NCBI RefSeq assembly: GCF_048544455.1
Contig: NC_133532.1
Span: 18,478,948-18,542,947 of the forward strand
Origin: Silene latifolia
Taxonomy: Eukaryota > Streptophyta > Magnoliopsida > Caryophyllales > Caryophyllaceae
Reading direction: 5' to 3'
DNA length: 64,000 nt
This document shows, one piece after another, positions 35,901 through 46,704 of this stretch (positions are counted from its first letter, which is position 1; every line of letters starts with the position of its first letter). Made by a program: the position numbers and the translations under genes. A model generated the notes under the pieces. The model was given only the letters and a program-made list of their open reading frames with translations, was not told the DNA's origin and searched no databases.

Positions 35901-35987
35901 CGCCTCCTGAGAGAGCTCGAGGTCCGCGACGTCGAGGTTGCTGCTCTCGAGGCGAGAGTTACTGAGCTAGACGGCGACCAGCAGTAG
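32960..35987 (+). pseudogene. Plant mobile domain (PMD)-like gene with seven introns, antisense inside the R element
   Basis: Exons inferred from GT/AG sites and frame: 32960-32972, 33576-33868, 33974-34697, 34783-34944, 35024-35338, 35425-35577, 35666-35758, 35850-35987. It begins MTNRG joined to DEASTSERGPMDVD, then an acidic Glu-rich segment, then the core: FLDQFWDTTSTFYMPFGEVW followed by VTLEDYGMISGLPCG. That is the PMD signature (a transposon-derived domain found in MULEs, gypsy elements and host MAIL1/MAIN proteins). Later blocks are AWVYSYFPGLAP, WEVNALQLDG and WLPRPWVEYAGAPPFVAEVL. The tail is a Glu/Leu/Arg coiled coil. Breaks: TGA 34142-34144, a frameshift near 34552, TAA 35458-35460 and TGA 35868-35870. 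All splice sites look intact. It runs opposite to the element RNA, so its introns could not be spliced from it. Confidence 0.72.
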
Positions 35988-36679
35988 CTTTTTTTTTGTT
36001 GTTTTTTGCTGTGTTTTGTACATTTGTACATTTTTGGGACTTACATTTTGGACATTCAGACTTTGTTTTGGGCTCGAACCCCCAGTTTGGTGTACATGTC
36101 CTCTGTTGGTTGTATATATGATGGCCCGAGTGCCTTTGCTGCTGGGTTACTTTGTTTGTACCTGCAGGTTAACTTTGAACAGGTTTTGTAGATGACGGTT
36201 TGCGCCGTCATGCTGCCGAAATTTATATAGAAGTCACATAGAACATGAATTTGTACACATGGCCTAAATTAGCACAAAACCATGACTCAGAAACGCGAAA
36301 AGTGCAAAAATTTTGCCGGAAAATGACCGGACGGTAGGGAGGGCTACCCCCTAAAAAAAAGAAAAATTAGAAACGTATAAGTGTGGAACGGGACTGAAAT
36401 GATTCCTCAAAAAGAAAATTAAAAAAGAAATGTATAAGTTTGAAAATGAATAAATTGGTGAAATGATTCACCAAAAGAAAAATGTAAAAAAAGAAATGGA
36501 TAAGCGTGCTAAGATGACGAAAATGTCGATATTGCCTCGAAATGCGTGCCCGTGAAATTAGGAAACACGAAATATGGCAACTTGACATATTTACCAAAAT
36601 AATAACCCGTATGAATAGGAAATTATTCTTTGAAGAATTTAGGAAAGATCCAACGCGGAAAATCACAGAAAGATGGCCG
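35988..36679 (+). other. Non-coding spacer between two antisense genes
   Basis: Probably the 3' UTR of the PMD gene, then AT-rich DNA. It contains the hairpin ATGACGG-N6-CCGTCAT near 36192-36211. No gene seen. Confidence 0.45.
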
Positions 36680-36792
36680 AGGAAGAGGCGCAACAAGAGC
36701 TGCGTCCCTTCAAAGAGGCGCAGCAGGTGCTGCGCCTGTTCCCAGTGCATCCGTCCTGACAGATTTTAGGAAACAACTTTTAGTATAAATAG
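36680..36792 (+). promoter_or_regulatory. Promoter of the second antisense gene: GC-rich palindromes plus TATA box
   Basis: Two units (GAGGCGCAACAAGAGCTGCG at about 36686 and GAGGCGCAGCAGGTGCTGCG at about 36715) lie about 45-100 bp upstream of TATAAATAG (36784-36792). ATG 36876 follows about 85 bp later. The geometry matches the R element LTR promoter in the opposite direction. Confidence 0.65.
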
Positions 36793-36875
36793 AGACGTCG
36801 AGGGAGGTTTTATTCACATAGTTCTTCGGTCTCTCGTCGTCTTGTTACATAAAGCTCCCAAAATAAGCATACATC

Positions 36876-37369
36876 ATGAATACTCTCGAAATTCGTCTAA
36901 AAGAATGGACAAATGAGTTCTCTAATGTGGAGAAACACGACATGGGTGCTTATAATTTTGGATCGCTTTTGAGCTTGAAGCTTATCAAGGTAGTCAAACC
37001 ATTTCTAGATGCTTGTCTTGATTATTGGGACCCGAATTATCACGTATTTGCCTTCCCTGGAGACGACATTTGCTCATTTCCCGAAGAAATTGCTTTGATT
37101 GGTGGTTGGGACCCGGAGCACTCGCCTGCCATTCTCTCCACTTCTCAAGGGTATAAGAACAAGTTTAGTGACTTGCTTGGGTTGGTAAGAGCTGATGTGG
37201 ACCGTCTTGTGGCTTCTAAAGGAGTGCGAATGTTGGATTTCATCGATCGATTCATCAATAGGGCAGACCCAACTATCTCTTATGTTGCGAGGCGAAGGGC
37301 ATTCGGGTTTGCCTATTACATGTATATGTCCTTCAAGGGCATGTTGATGAGGATTTGAGAGGAGACCCT
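36876..37369 (+). pseudogene. DUF7745-like gene, first exon, disrupted by the A element
   Basis: Starts MNTLEIRLKEWTNEFSNVEK at ATG 36876, downstream of a good TATA box. Further blocks are MGAYNFGSLLSLKLIKVVKP, FLDACLDYWDPNYHVFAFPG and PEEIALIGGWDPEHSPAI. This resembles plant proteins grouped as DUF7745, function unknown and often in retrotransposons; the family call is from memory. A +1 frameshift near 37345 precedes a TGA. The true frame reads DEDLRGDP up to 37369, where ACCCT (37365-37369) is the target duplication of element A. The exon continues at 62404. Confidence 0.6.
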
Positions 37370-38870
37370 TGATACCCGTCGTTGTGAGTACCAAAAATAA
37401 GATTTATAATTTCCTATTAAGACTAACCTAAGCTAGTGGTAACAGGGTCGAACCACAAGGCGGCAGACGTAATTTCTAGCTGTCTAATTCTAGTCTAAGG
37501 TAACGAGTGTAGGGGTTGAGTTGAATTGGTCTATAGCTAAGAGTAAATAAAGACAATAAACTAAAAAGACGGATTAAACAGATAAAGAGAGGGGTACTAG
37601 GATGGTCGGTCCACTATAGCTTTGGCGGCAACATACTAAGTCGGTCTGAATCAAACACATGTGAGGCGGGAAAACAAGAGGTCCTCTCGGTCCACTCTTA
37701 ACAGATAGCATCTTTCGATCTCGCTAAAAGTCCCTAATATCACTAATACTGACTCTCGTCCTGAAAAGTGACTAACGGTCTAAACTATACCTATCTTTCG
37801 ATCTCAGCACAGTTTAGTCATTTTAATTGGTGGTCTAACAACTGTCCCTATCTTTCGATCTAATGGGTCAGTTATAATTAAGCATCTAACTTGTCGCATG
37901 CATTCGATTCGTTAAATACAACATTAAAATCAATTAAAACGAAAGGTAACCTCACGTGGTCAGTCGATCGACCAGGTATGGCAGTCGATCGACTGACACG
38001 CGATTAAGTCCAAAACAATACTACGCCGCCTACGCTATAATTCGCCTACATCCTAGCACAATTAATCTAGCTACTCATGGTACTGATAAAAACAACCATA
38101 ATAATATGAACTAATGAATTCATGCTTGAAGTATTCAAATAACAAATAGCGATAAACGATAATTGGCTTTGGATACTAAATAGCAATTCTATACTAACAA
38201 TGAAATAAGGATGAATCGAAATAAGGCAGAAGAATACCGAGATTGCAGAGGAACGATTGAGAATAAGAACGAAAATTCCAATGCTAATCAATATTCCAAA
38301 CCCTAATTATAAAACTAAATATTACTGTGTAAAAACTTAGGTAAAATCGGGATCAAAACTCAATACTTATTCTGATGTTCTAGGTTACGTTATATAGCCA
38401 ACATACGTAACAACTTATTATCAAAACCTAAACATAATGGGCTTGCGCTTCCTCGGTCTTTTAATCCTCGTCTGGGATAGCAGATTGGTCGATCGACTAA
38501 TGGTAGTGGTCGATCGATCGATCCTCGATGTCTGATAGCACGGAACCGCATATTGGTCGATCGACTGAAGGTAGTGGTCGATCGACTGCTTGAGCTGCTA
38601 CTTAACTTCTATAATCTCGTGGATTTGTCTTTTGGGCCTCAAAAAGCGCACCAAGCTCGTTCCTTAAGTGGATACTTCACGTCAAATGCAATGCTGGATA
38701 CTCGGGGACGGATTTAGCTTGATTTCCGTTAAATTCTTCATATTTCTGCAATAAGGTACAAAAACACGAAAGTAGACGGAAATGGAGGAAATGGTAGCTT
38801 AAACTACACAAATGAGCTCTGAAATGCGTGTAAAATGAGGTGCAAAACATCATTTAAAAGACACGCATCA
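37370..38870 (-). repeat. 3' LTR of A
   Basis: 1501 bp, TGATACCCGTCG ... ACACGCATCA on the plus strand. Minus-strand TATA CTATATAA at 38390-38397. Four palindrome units based on GGTCGATCGACT lie upstream of it at 38487-38595. Two more lie at 37962-38000 in the transcribed part. Confidence 0.9.
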
Positions 38871-41102
38871 AACTTCCCCCAACCAAACCCTTGCTTGTCC
38901 CCAAGCAAGAACTAGACTCGATCTAAATGGAACGAGTTCAGACTCAGAGCGAATTACAACATGTAAAGCCTAAACCAATTTAATGCATAACCAACAATCA
39001 ATTAGCGCATGAATCATGCAAACGAGTTATGGAGTCGTTAGAAAACTATGCTGAACCGTCAACAGTAGAGACTTATCAAATTGGACTCTCACGGGTCGCT
39101 CAAATTACTCAAATAAGCACAGGTGAATATATGTAAGATAGAAAGAAGTAATTTTGTAAAGACTCTCACCTAACTACGACCTATAAGAACAATGCCTGCA
39201 ATCTAATATGAAAGTAATCTCTACAACCGTACATATGCATTCCAACCAACAAATGACCATGACACATGCCGAGGTATATATGGGGTATGTGAGGTATGGG
39301 TAAGAAGAGGCAAAACATTTTATGGAAAAGTGGAGGTACAGGTGATCAAGGTAGTACCAAAACGGAACCATATGGCAACATCCAACTTCTTGCTCAAAAA
39401 CAAATGAAACGGTGCTATAGCAAGCAAAAATCTCACAATCTCCAGGTATAAAAGCAATCAACCAACTCCCCATAAAATATGAATAATACATGGGAGCAAA
39501 AATCGCCAAAAGATAAAGGCTTGAATTATGCGAATTTGATTTCTTTCTTTCTCATGAACCTCGGTCGATCGACCTATGATGCCAGTCGATCGACCACTTC
39601 AACAGTACAGAACTCTTTTTCTTTCTTTTTGAATCATTCTTTTTCACTTCTCTTTTTTTTTTCTTTTCTGTTCTTTTCTTTCCTTCTTTCATTTCATTTT
39701 CCCAACAAAATCTTGATAAGAGCATTTACTACCAAAAACTAAGTAATAATCCCAAGGACACGGACTACTAGCTTGACAATGGACAGGCTATATGTAGGAT
39801 GTAGGATGGGACAAAAGGCTATTTTTGGCAGTGTGGAGCTTATGGGCATAATAAGGAAAAGGAAACCTCTACCGCATGTGTCAACAATACCACAAACCGA
39901 ATGCAATACAGGTATTAAGCAGATTAAGTTCATATTTATGCATATTAATGTGACATGTCTTATAAGGAGTACTACTCACATTCTTAAATAAACCGGTCAT
40001 AGTTGTCACCAGTTATAGGCTCTAAATCTCAGAAATATGATGTAGCTTGCCAATTTTCTAAGTCAAGTCTCAAGTTCAGCAAATAAATAACGAAAACTCG
40101 TGGATATGCACTTATGATTCTACTAATAACATGTTAATCAAGCAAGGCTTAGGCAAAACAAATGCAAATGCAATATCATCCTTGAAATACTACCGTTCCG
40201 ACTCAACCTATATGCTAAAATAAACGTGCATTTTATTTGAATTTTTTGAAATTTTTTTCAAGTTTTTTGGATTTTTGTATATATGAAAAATGAAATAAAC
40301 AATGCAAAACAAGATGTAGACGTGAATGCAAGCAAATGATATGCGACGCAAAACCCTTCCCCAAACCAAATCGCACAATGTCCCCATTGTGCAAATTCAT
40401 GTAATGAAGAAAAGAGAAATGGGAATTTGCGAGAAAATAAACAAATAAAAAAAAATGACATGAAGTGGAACTCGGGAACTCACAAGACTTTAAGCGCAGC
40501 AAAGGAAACCTCCCCAAACCCGCGTGAGCTAGGAGGTTTCAGTAGCCAGCAGTGCTACTAAAAACTACCTGAAAAGACAAACAAAGTACCACGCATAAAA
40601 TCGAGAAAGACAATAATGTAGCGGTAAAATTGTGCACAATTGGGAAAAATAGAAGAAATAAATAAAATGACGGAGGATAATTGGAGTAGAAAACTCCCTT
40701 AAGTCCGCAAATCGACCAAACATAGCAGGAGAGAGAACGTAAACAGGTACAGCAGCGTCCTTGGTCGATCGACTAAGAACGGCAGTCGATCGACCAATGT
40801 CTCAGGAACAGTAGCTCCTGGAAAGTGCAACTCAGTCGATCGACTAATGTAGCCAGTCGATCGACTGAAAATACTGCTGTAATCCTTATTTCTTCGTATT
40901 TGCTCAATTAAATTGAGCTAAAGAGGTTTAAAAACCTACAAATGCACAATAATACGCGCCCAAAATTATGCAAAACCCAAAATAAAGTCTAAAACGCATA
41001 AAATCCTAAGCAAGCAAAATAAAATGCGAGGTTTCGCGCATACAAAAGCAATAAGAAGTGTCTAACAAAAGCAAATAAAAAGTTTGGAAAACATGTGATC
41101 AA
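38871..41102 (-). other. 3' untranslated region of A
   Basis: No gene. The purine-rich primer tract (plus strand AACTTCCCCCAACC) abuts the LTR. A long pyrimidine tract on the plus strand (39615-39700) is a polypurine tract in element sense. Palindrome units lie at 39562-39595 and 40759-40870 (four in the latter). Confidence 0.65.
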
Positions 41103-43626
41103 CTAGTAGTTGATCAAGAATGGCCACGGTATGGCCCACTTCGTCGGCTTCTGGCTACTAAAGGTAGCCTCAACGGTGCTTATCTTGTCAGCTGCACCCT
41201 TCTTAGCTTCCACGTCCGTATGGCTCAACAGATCAACACTTTCATCATCTCCCCAGTCAAGGACCTCCTCTAGCTCGTCAGAGTCCAAGTCGGACTCCCT
41301 TGCCTTGACCGGCTCGTCATCAACTTCCTCATCGGTGGCATAGCTAAGCAACCAAGACCTCCTCGTGAAACAATTGGCTTCTTTGCGGCTGGAGTGACTT
41401 GCAGCTCTTCCTTCCCCAAACCAGCTCCTGCAATATCAGAAATAGACAATTCTTCCTCCACTTTGCTCCCAATCTAGGGCGGAGGGGTTACAACAGGAAT
41501 AGAGATTGGCATATCAAGAAGCACAAAGTACGATTTCTTGTCAGAAACGGTATTACAAGTCACATGCCACATGGGGTCCTTTTTCTTAGATGGCTGGGCA
41601 AAGACAATAGAATGCTTGCCCACTTTAAAAGTCAAGGTTCCTAGACCGACATCTATGACTGCACCAGCAGTGTGCAGAAATGGCCTACCCAAAATAATGG
41701 GAATATGAGCATCCTCAGGCATGTCAAGGACGACAAAGTCAACAGGGAAGAAAAACTTCCCTATTTGGACAGGGATGTCCTCTAAGACTCCTATTGGCTG
41801 GACCGCAGATCGGTCAGCCATCTGTACTGTCATATCTGTCACTGCGAACCTAGTCAATTTGAGCTTCCTAGCTAGACTCAGGGGCATGACACTTATACTA
41901 GCTCCTAAGTCACATAATGCCTTCTCAATATAGAAGGTACCTATATTGCAAGGAACATAAAAGCTACCCGGGTCCTCTAGCTTATGGGGTGCAGTGTGAG
42001 ACAAATAAGAGCATGACTCTTTGGTTAATGCGACAGTATGGACATTTTCAAGTGACTTTTTCTTAGACAGGATTTGTTTCATGAATTTAGTATAGGCAGG
42101 CACTTGATTGACCAACTCAAGGAAAGGAACTTGTACATTCAAACTACGAATAACCTTTTCAAATTTATTGAAAAATACCTGTTCCTTTGTCGGCACTAGT
42201 CTCTCTGGATACGGGGCTGAGAGAAGTACCTTAGCCCTCTCCTCTAAGTCTCGCATGCCGGCATCCGTGTACTTAGGCTGAAAGTCCACCTCTTTCTCTT
42301 TATTGAAGCTTGACCCCTCTTCAGACCGTCTCAAATGTGAGCCATTAACCGTCATTGGATCGAACTTCGGAGCCGGGACTGACCCATCAACACTCAGGTC
42401 TTTCCCCAATATTTTCGGGACTGTCGTGCCCCGGAACAAATGATCCCTCAAGTTGTCGGGCATCGGAGGACGAAAAATCTCGTTATCAGCAGCGATCTCA
42501 TTCGATCGACCAGTGATGTCGGTCGATCGACTGGGATGAACAGGACCAGTAGCTTCTGTAACCCGTACATCAGTCGATCGACCGGGTATGTCAGTCGATC
42601 GACTGATATACCTGGTAGACGCTTTTTTCTTTCCTTTGCTCGTTCCAGCTTTGTTTTGACTCGGTTTTGCCTCATCTTTCGCAGTGGCATCCTCGACCAT
42701 AGCAGGCCCCTCCAGGGTAGACCCACTCCTCAAAGTTATGGCGTTTAGGGTCTCTTTCTGGTCAGTTTGAGTTGGTAAGTGTCCCGGAGTTCGAGTGGTG
42801 CTCTTGCTAGCCAATTGAGCAATTTGGCTCTCTAGCATCTTCATCCCGGCCTCTCTAGCCTGGGACTCCTTCAGCAATAAGTTCTTCAACTCGGTGAACT
42901 CAGAATTTTGGGATTGTTGCTGCTGGTGAGGAATATACGGAGGTTTTTGATATGGTTGTTTGTGAGGGGGTACATAGGCTTGCTGCTGCTGCTGTTGTGG
43001 AGGTTGAGTTGGATTCAGGACGTTCTGACTGCTCCACCTCAAGTTGGGGTGGACATTCGGCTCATAGTACGTGTTTGTCTGCCTATAGTGTTGAAAGGCA
43101 GCACAAGACTCAAAGGGGACAGAACAATTCTCTGAGACATGCCCCTCAGCTACACATCTTCTACAGACGAAAGGACCGTCTGAAACAGCGTTAACATGGT
43201 ACATCTCACCTTTAGAAGCTCCTCCCAATTCATATTTGTCAAACCTTGCAGTGAGAGCTTCTAGTGCAGCAACAGAGGAAGATTCAGCAGCTCTCCTCTG
43301 GTTTCCTCTCGAATTCCCATATTCAGCCTTGTGAGTGGCCAAATTATCGATGATCTTCCAACCCTTGGTCTCTCCCATGTTCTCAGCAAATCGGCCATTG
43401 GCTACAACATCCAAAATAGCCCTCAGATCGTCATATAGCCCATTATAGAACTGGTTGCAAAGACTCCATTTTTCGAACCCATGGTGCGGTATGGTTCGCA
43501 CCAGTTTCTTGAAACGGACCCATGCTTCATGGAAGTTCTCATCAGGCCCTTGTTTAAAGCTCGTAATCTGAGCTCTAATGGCATTCGTCTTTGAGGCAGA
43601 GAAGTACTTTTTGTAGAATGCCAGGG
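41103..43626 (-). pseudogene. gag: gag C-terminal half and protease of A
   Basis: A 675-codon open frame (43501-41474) continues gag: NAIRAQITSFKQGPDENFHE just upstream, then GFEKWSLCNQFYNGLYDDLR, zinc knuckle CRRCVAEGHVSENC (about 43165-43125), a Gln/Pro-rich stretch, and a linker with RSTD repeats encoded by palindromes (about 42610-42500). The retropepsin is seen as ALCDLGASISVMPLSLARKL (about 41930) and VLDMPEDAHIPIILGRPFLH (about 41720). An acidic tail continues in other frames to 41103. No RT follows. It would pair with an Athila partner for the remaining enzymes. Confidence 0.87.
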
Positions 43627-44176
43627 CTAAGGAATTCCAGTCGGTGATCCCATGGGCGGCTCGGTCGGATCTCTATACCACTCTCTTGCGGCGTCACGAA
43701 GAGAGAAAATGAACATGGTCTCCTTGATCTGATCTTGGGTCACACCGGCCGGCGGGGGTATACAGCAGCAATAATCAACGAAGGTCTCCATATGCTTGGC
43801 TGCATCTTCATTTGCAGCTCCCCCGAACTGGTTTCTCTCAACCAGGTTAATATAGGAAGGCTTTGGCTCGAATTTTCTCGCCTCCCCCGGGTAGTTCGAA
43901 TCCTTTGTAAAGATTCTCACTATCGGCTCGAGTGATGGCAATTGTTGCTTCTTGACCATGACTGGAATTTACGGAGAAGTGACTGTCTCTCGGTGAAGAA
44001 ATAGAAGCAGTAGATGTAGGTGGATCTTCCTCAAACAGAGCGTTCTCGTAGTAACTTGACAGAGTACTCAGCTCTTCCTCTGTCGGTAATACCCTTTGTG
44101 ATCGTCTCAACTCGCGCAATGATTTCTCGATCTCTGGGTTTAATGGTACTAATTCACCTCCCTGTGACCTGCGCAT
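43627..44176 (-). pseudogene. gag: gag N-terminal half of A
   Basis: MRRSQGGELVPLNPEIEKSL (from 44176) is followed in a shifted frame by FEPKPSYINLVERNQFGGAA, FVDYCCCIPPPAGVTQDQIK and FIFSLRDAAREWY, the conserved Athila/Retrotrans_gag capsid block. Frameshifts near 43900 and 43630 separate it from the C-terminal half. Confidence 0.85.
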
Positions 44177-44280
44177 AAGAAGAAACTACAGAAAGAATAT
44201 AAGAAAAGTTTAAGTAACGGATGTCCCTTAAACTAAGAAAGACTAAAAATAAAACAACTAAAAATTAGAACTATTGCCTC

Positions 44281-44296
44281 CTCGGCAACGGCGCCA
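44281..44296 (-). other. Primer binding site of A
   Basis: Minus strand TGGCGCCGTTGCCGAG, 5 bp from the LTR; this is the PBS type of Athila/Tat elements. Confidence 0.88.
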
Positions 44297-44301
44297 AAAT
44301 T

Positions 44302-45300
44302 TGATACCCGTCGTTGTGAGTACCAAAAATAAGATTTATAATTTCCTATTAAGACTAACCTAGGCTAGTGTTAACAGGGTCGAACCACAAGGAGGCAGAC
44401 GTAATTTCTAATTTGTCTAATTCTAGTCTAAGGTAACGAGTGTAGGGGTTGAGTTGAATTGGTCTATAGCTAAGAGTAAATAAAGACAATAAACTAAAAA
44501 GACGGATTAAACAGATAAAGAGGGGGGTACTAGGATGGTCGGTCCACTATAGCTTTGGCGGCAGCATACTAAGTCGGTCTGAATCAAACACATGTGAAGC
44601 GGGAAAACAAGAGGTCCTCTCGGTCCACTCTTAACAGATAGCATCTTTCGATCTCGCTAAAAGTCCCTAATATCACTAATACTGACTCTCGTCCTGAAAA
44701 GTGACTAACGGTCTAAACTATACCTATCTTTCGATCTCAGCACAGTTTAGTCATTTTAATTGGTGGTCTAACAACTGTCCCTATCTTTCGATCTAATGGG
44801 TCAGTTATAATTAAGCATCTAACTGGTCGCATGCATTCGATTCGTTAAATACAACATTAAAATCAATTAAAACGAAAGGTAACCTCACGTGGTCAGTCGA
44901 TCGACCAGGTATGGCAGTCGATCGACTGACACGCGATTCAGTCCAAAACAATACTACGCCGCCTATGCTATAATTCGCCTACATCCTAGCACAATTAATC
45001 TAGCTACTCATGGTACTGATAAAAACAACAATAATAATATGAACTAATGAATTCATGCTTGAAGTATTCAAATAACAAATAGCGATAAACGATAATTGGC
45101 TTTGGATACTAACTAGCAATTCTATACTAACAATGAAATAAGGATGAATCGAAATAAGGCAGAAGAATACCGAGATTGCAGAGGAACGATTGAGAATAAG
45201 AACGAAAATTCCAATGCTAATCAATATTCCAAACCCTAATTATAAAACTAAATATTACTGTGTAAAAACTTAGGTAAAATCGGGATCAAAACTCAATATT
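44302..45300 (-). repeat. 5' LTR of A, left part
   Basis: Copy of 37370-38370 up to CTCAATATT, interrupted by E3; ATATT (45296-45300) is its target duplication. Confidence 0.92.
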
Positions 45301-46704
45301 TGACACGTCTGTCGCGTACCTGTCAAAAATAACCAACTTGCTCTAACTAATATAGCTAGGGAAGTCGGGTCGAATCCACAGAGAGGTAGGAATTTGTCGG
45401 CTGAACTTATGTTCGTCAAAGTAACCAAATTGGGGGTTTATAAAATGTGATTTCTAAACTAAAGAGGACAAGGAGAAGAGAAATAAAAGGAAGGAGTTCA
45501 ACAGATAAAGGAGAACAGCAAAGACGAACGGTTCACCATAATCATCTGGTCGAGTAATCTAGATCCCAGGTCAATGCAGTACGGTCTAAGGGGTAGCGAA
45601 CGTCACTTTTCGGTCCTTAATTCACCCTAAAGTGTAAACAGTTTAACTTTCGCCCTCGCTGCAATACTCTATTGTTCGCCACTAGTCTGCCTCTTCCAAC
45701 CTTTCGGTCCAGGTCAAGGTTCACTAAGAATAAGGGTCTAACTGCGTCGACTCAATTAGGCAATTACAATTAATTGTAGCATTTAAACAACAAAGACGGT
45801 ACCAGCATTAACCTAGTAAATCGATTACTCTCCCTTCATATTATGGATCCCCTGTAGTCTTAGCATAGGGAAATTAGCTACTCATAATCGTCGGATTAAC
45901 AATTACAATAATCAAATAATTAAGACTGAACATGATGATGAAACTAATAAGAATTCAATTAAGCAATTATAACAACAAGAGAAGAAGGATTCAAAGCAGT
46001 AAATAAAATTGAGAAATAAACTAGATTGATAATACCGAATCTGAGTAACAAAGTGTAGAGGAAGAGCAAAATCCAAGAATAGTGACAAAGTGTGATCCCC
46101 AAAAATAAAATGAAGTCCAGAACCCGCCGTAACGTAGTGTTCTCCCTCAGTCTTATACTAAAAATCCCCTCTAAAACCTAATCTATCGAGTAATTATAAA
46201 GGCCCATGAATAATTAGGCGGAAATTAACAGCAGCACATGAAACCGCTCGATCGAATAGAAGTAATCCACTCGATCGATCAAATTATCACCAAACCACTC
46301 GATCGAGTAGTAATGACCCACTCGATCGAGCACCACTTGAATAAACTCCTCGATCGACCACTCAAACTGCTCGATCGATCAATCTTGAGTAAATAAGGCA
46401 TTCGATCGAGCAGTAAACCACTCGATCGAGCTACATAAGTACGTTAGGACTTGAATTGCTTCCCAAACTCAGCTCACGCGTCTTCCAAGTGTTAGATTTC
46501 CAAGCTCCAGCTCCTTATTTTCCATGAATGCATACAATTGGGACAATTAAGGCTCGATTTAGCTCCTCTTCGGTCGATTCCTGCAAATTACAATAAACGG
46601 ACCAAAGTAGAACATTCGGGGGTATTTGTAGCCAGATGCTACATAAAAAGCACAAAAATGCGTGTAAAAATGAGGTGAAAACCTTATATAAAAGACACGC
46701 ATCA
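45301..46704 (-). repeat. 3' LTR of E3
   Basis: 1404 bp. Minus-strand TATA-like CTTTATAATTA at about 46191-46202. Eight TCGATCGA cores lie upstream of it at 46247-46436. The PPT (plus strand AATCTCCCCAAACC) abuts at 46705. Confidence 0.92.

Noticed and set aside
39479..39742. Phe/Ser-rich plus-strand open frame
   Set aside because: Translation of the pyrimidine tract in the A 3' region; no domain features.
46247..46436. CRISPR-like array of regularly spaced palindromic repeats
   Set aside because: Units are only 8-14 bp and spacing is irregular. The arrays lie inside plant LTR retrotransposons, and there are no cas genes.
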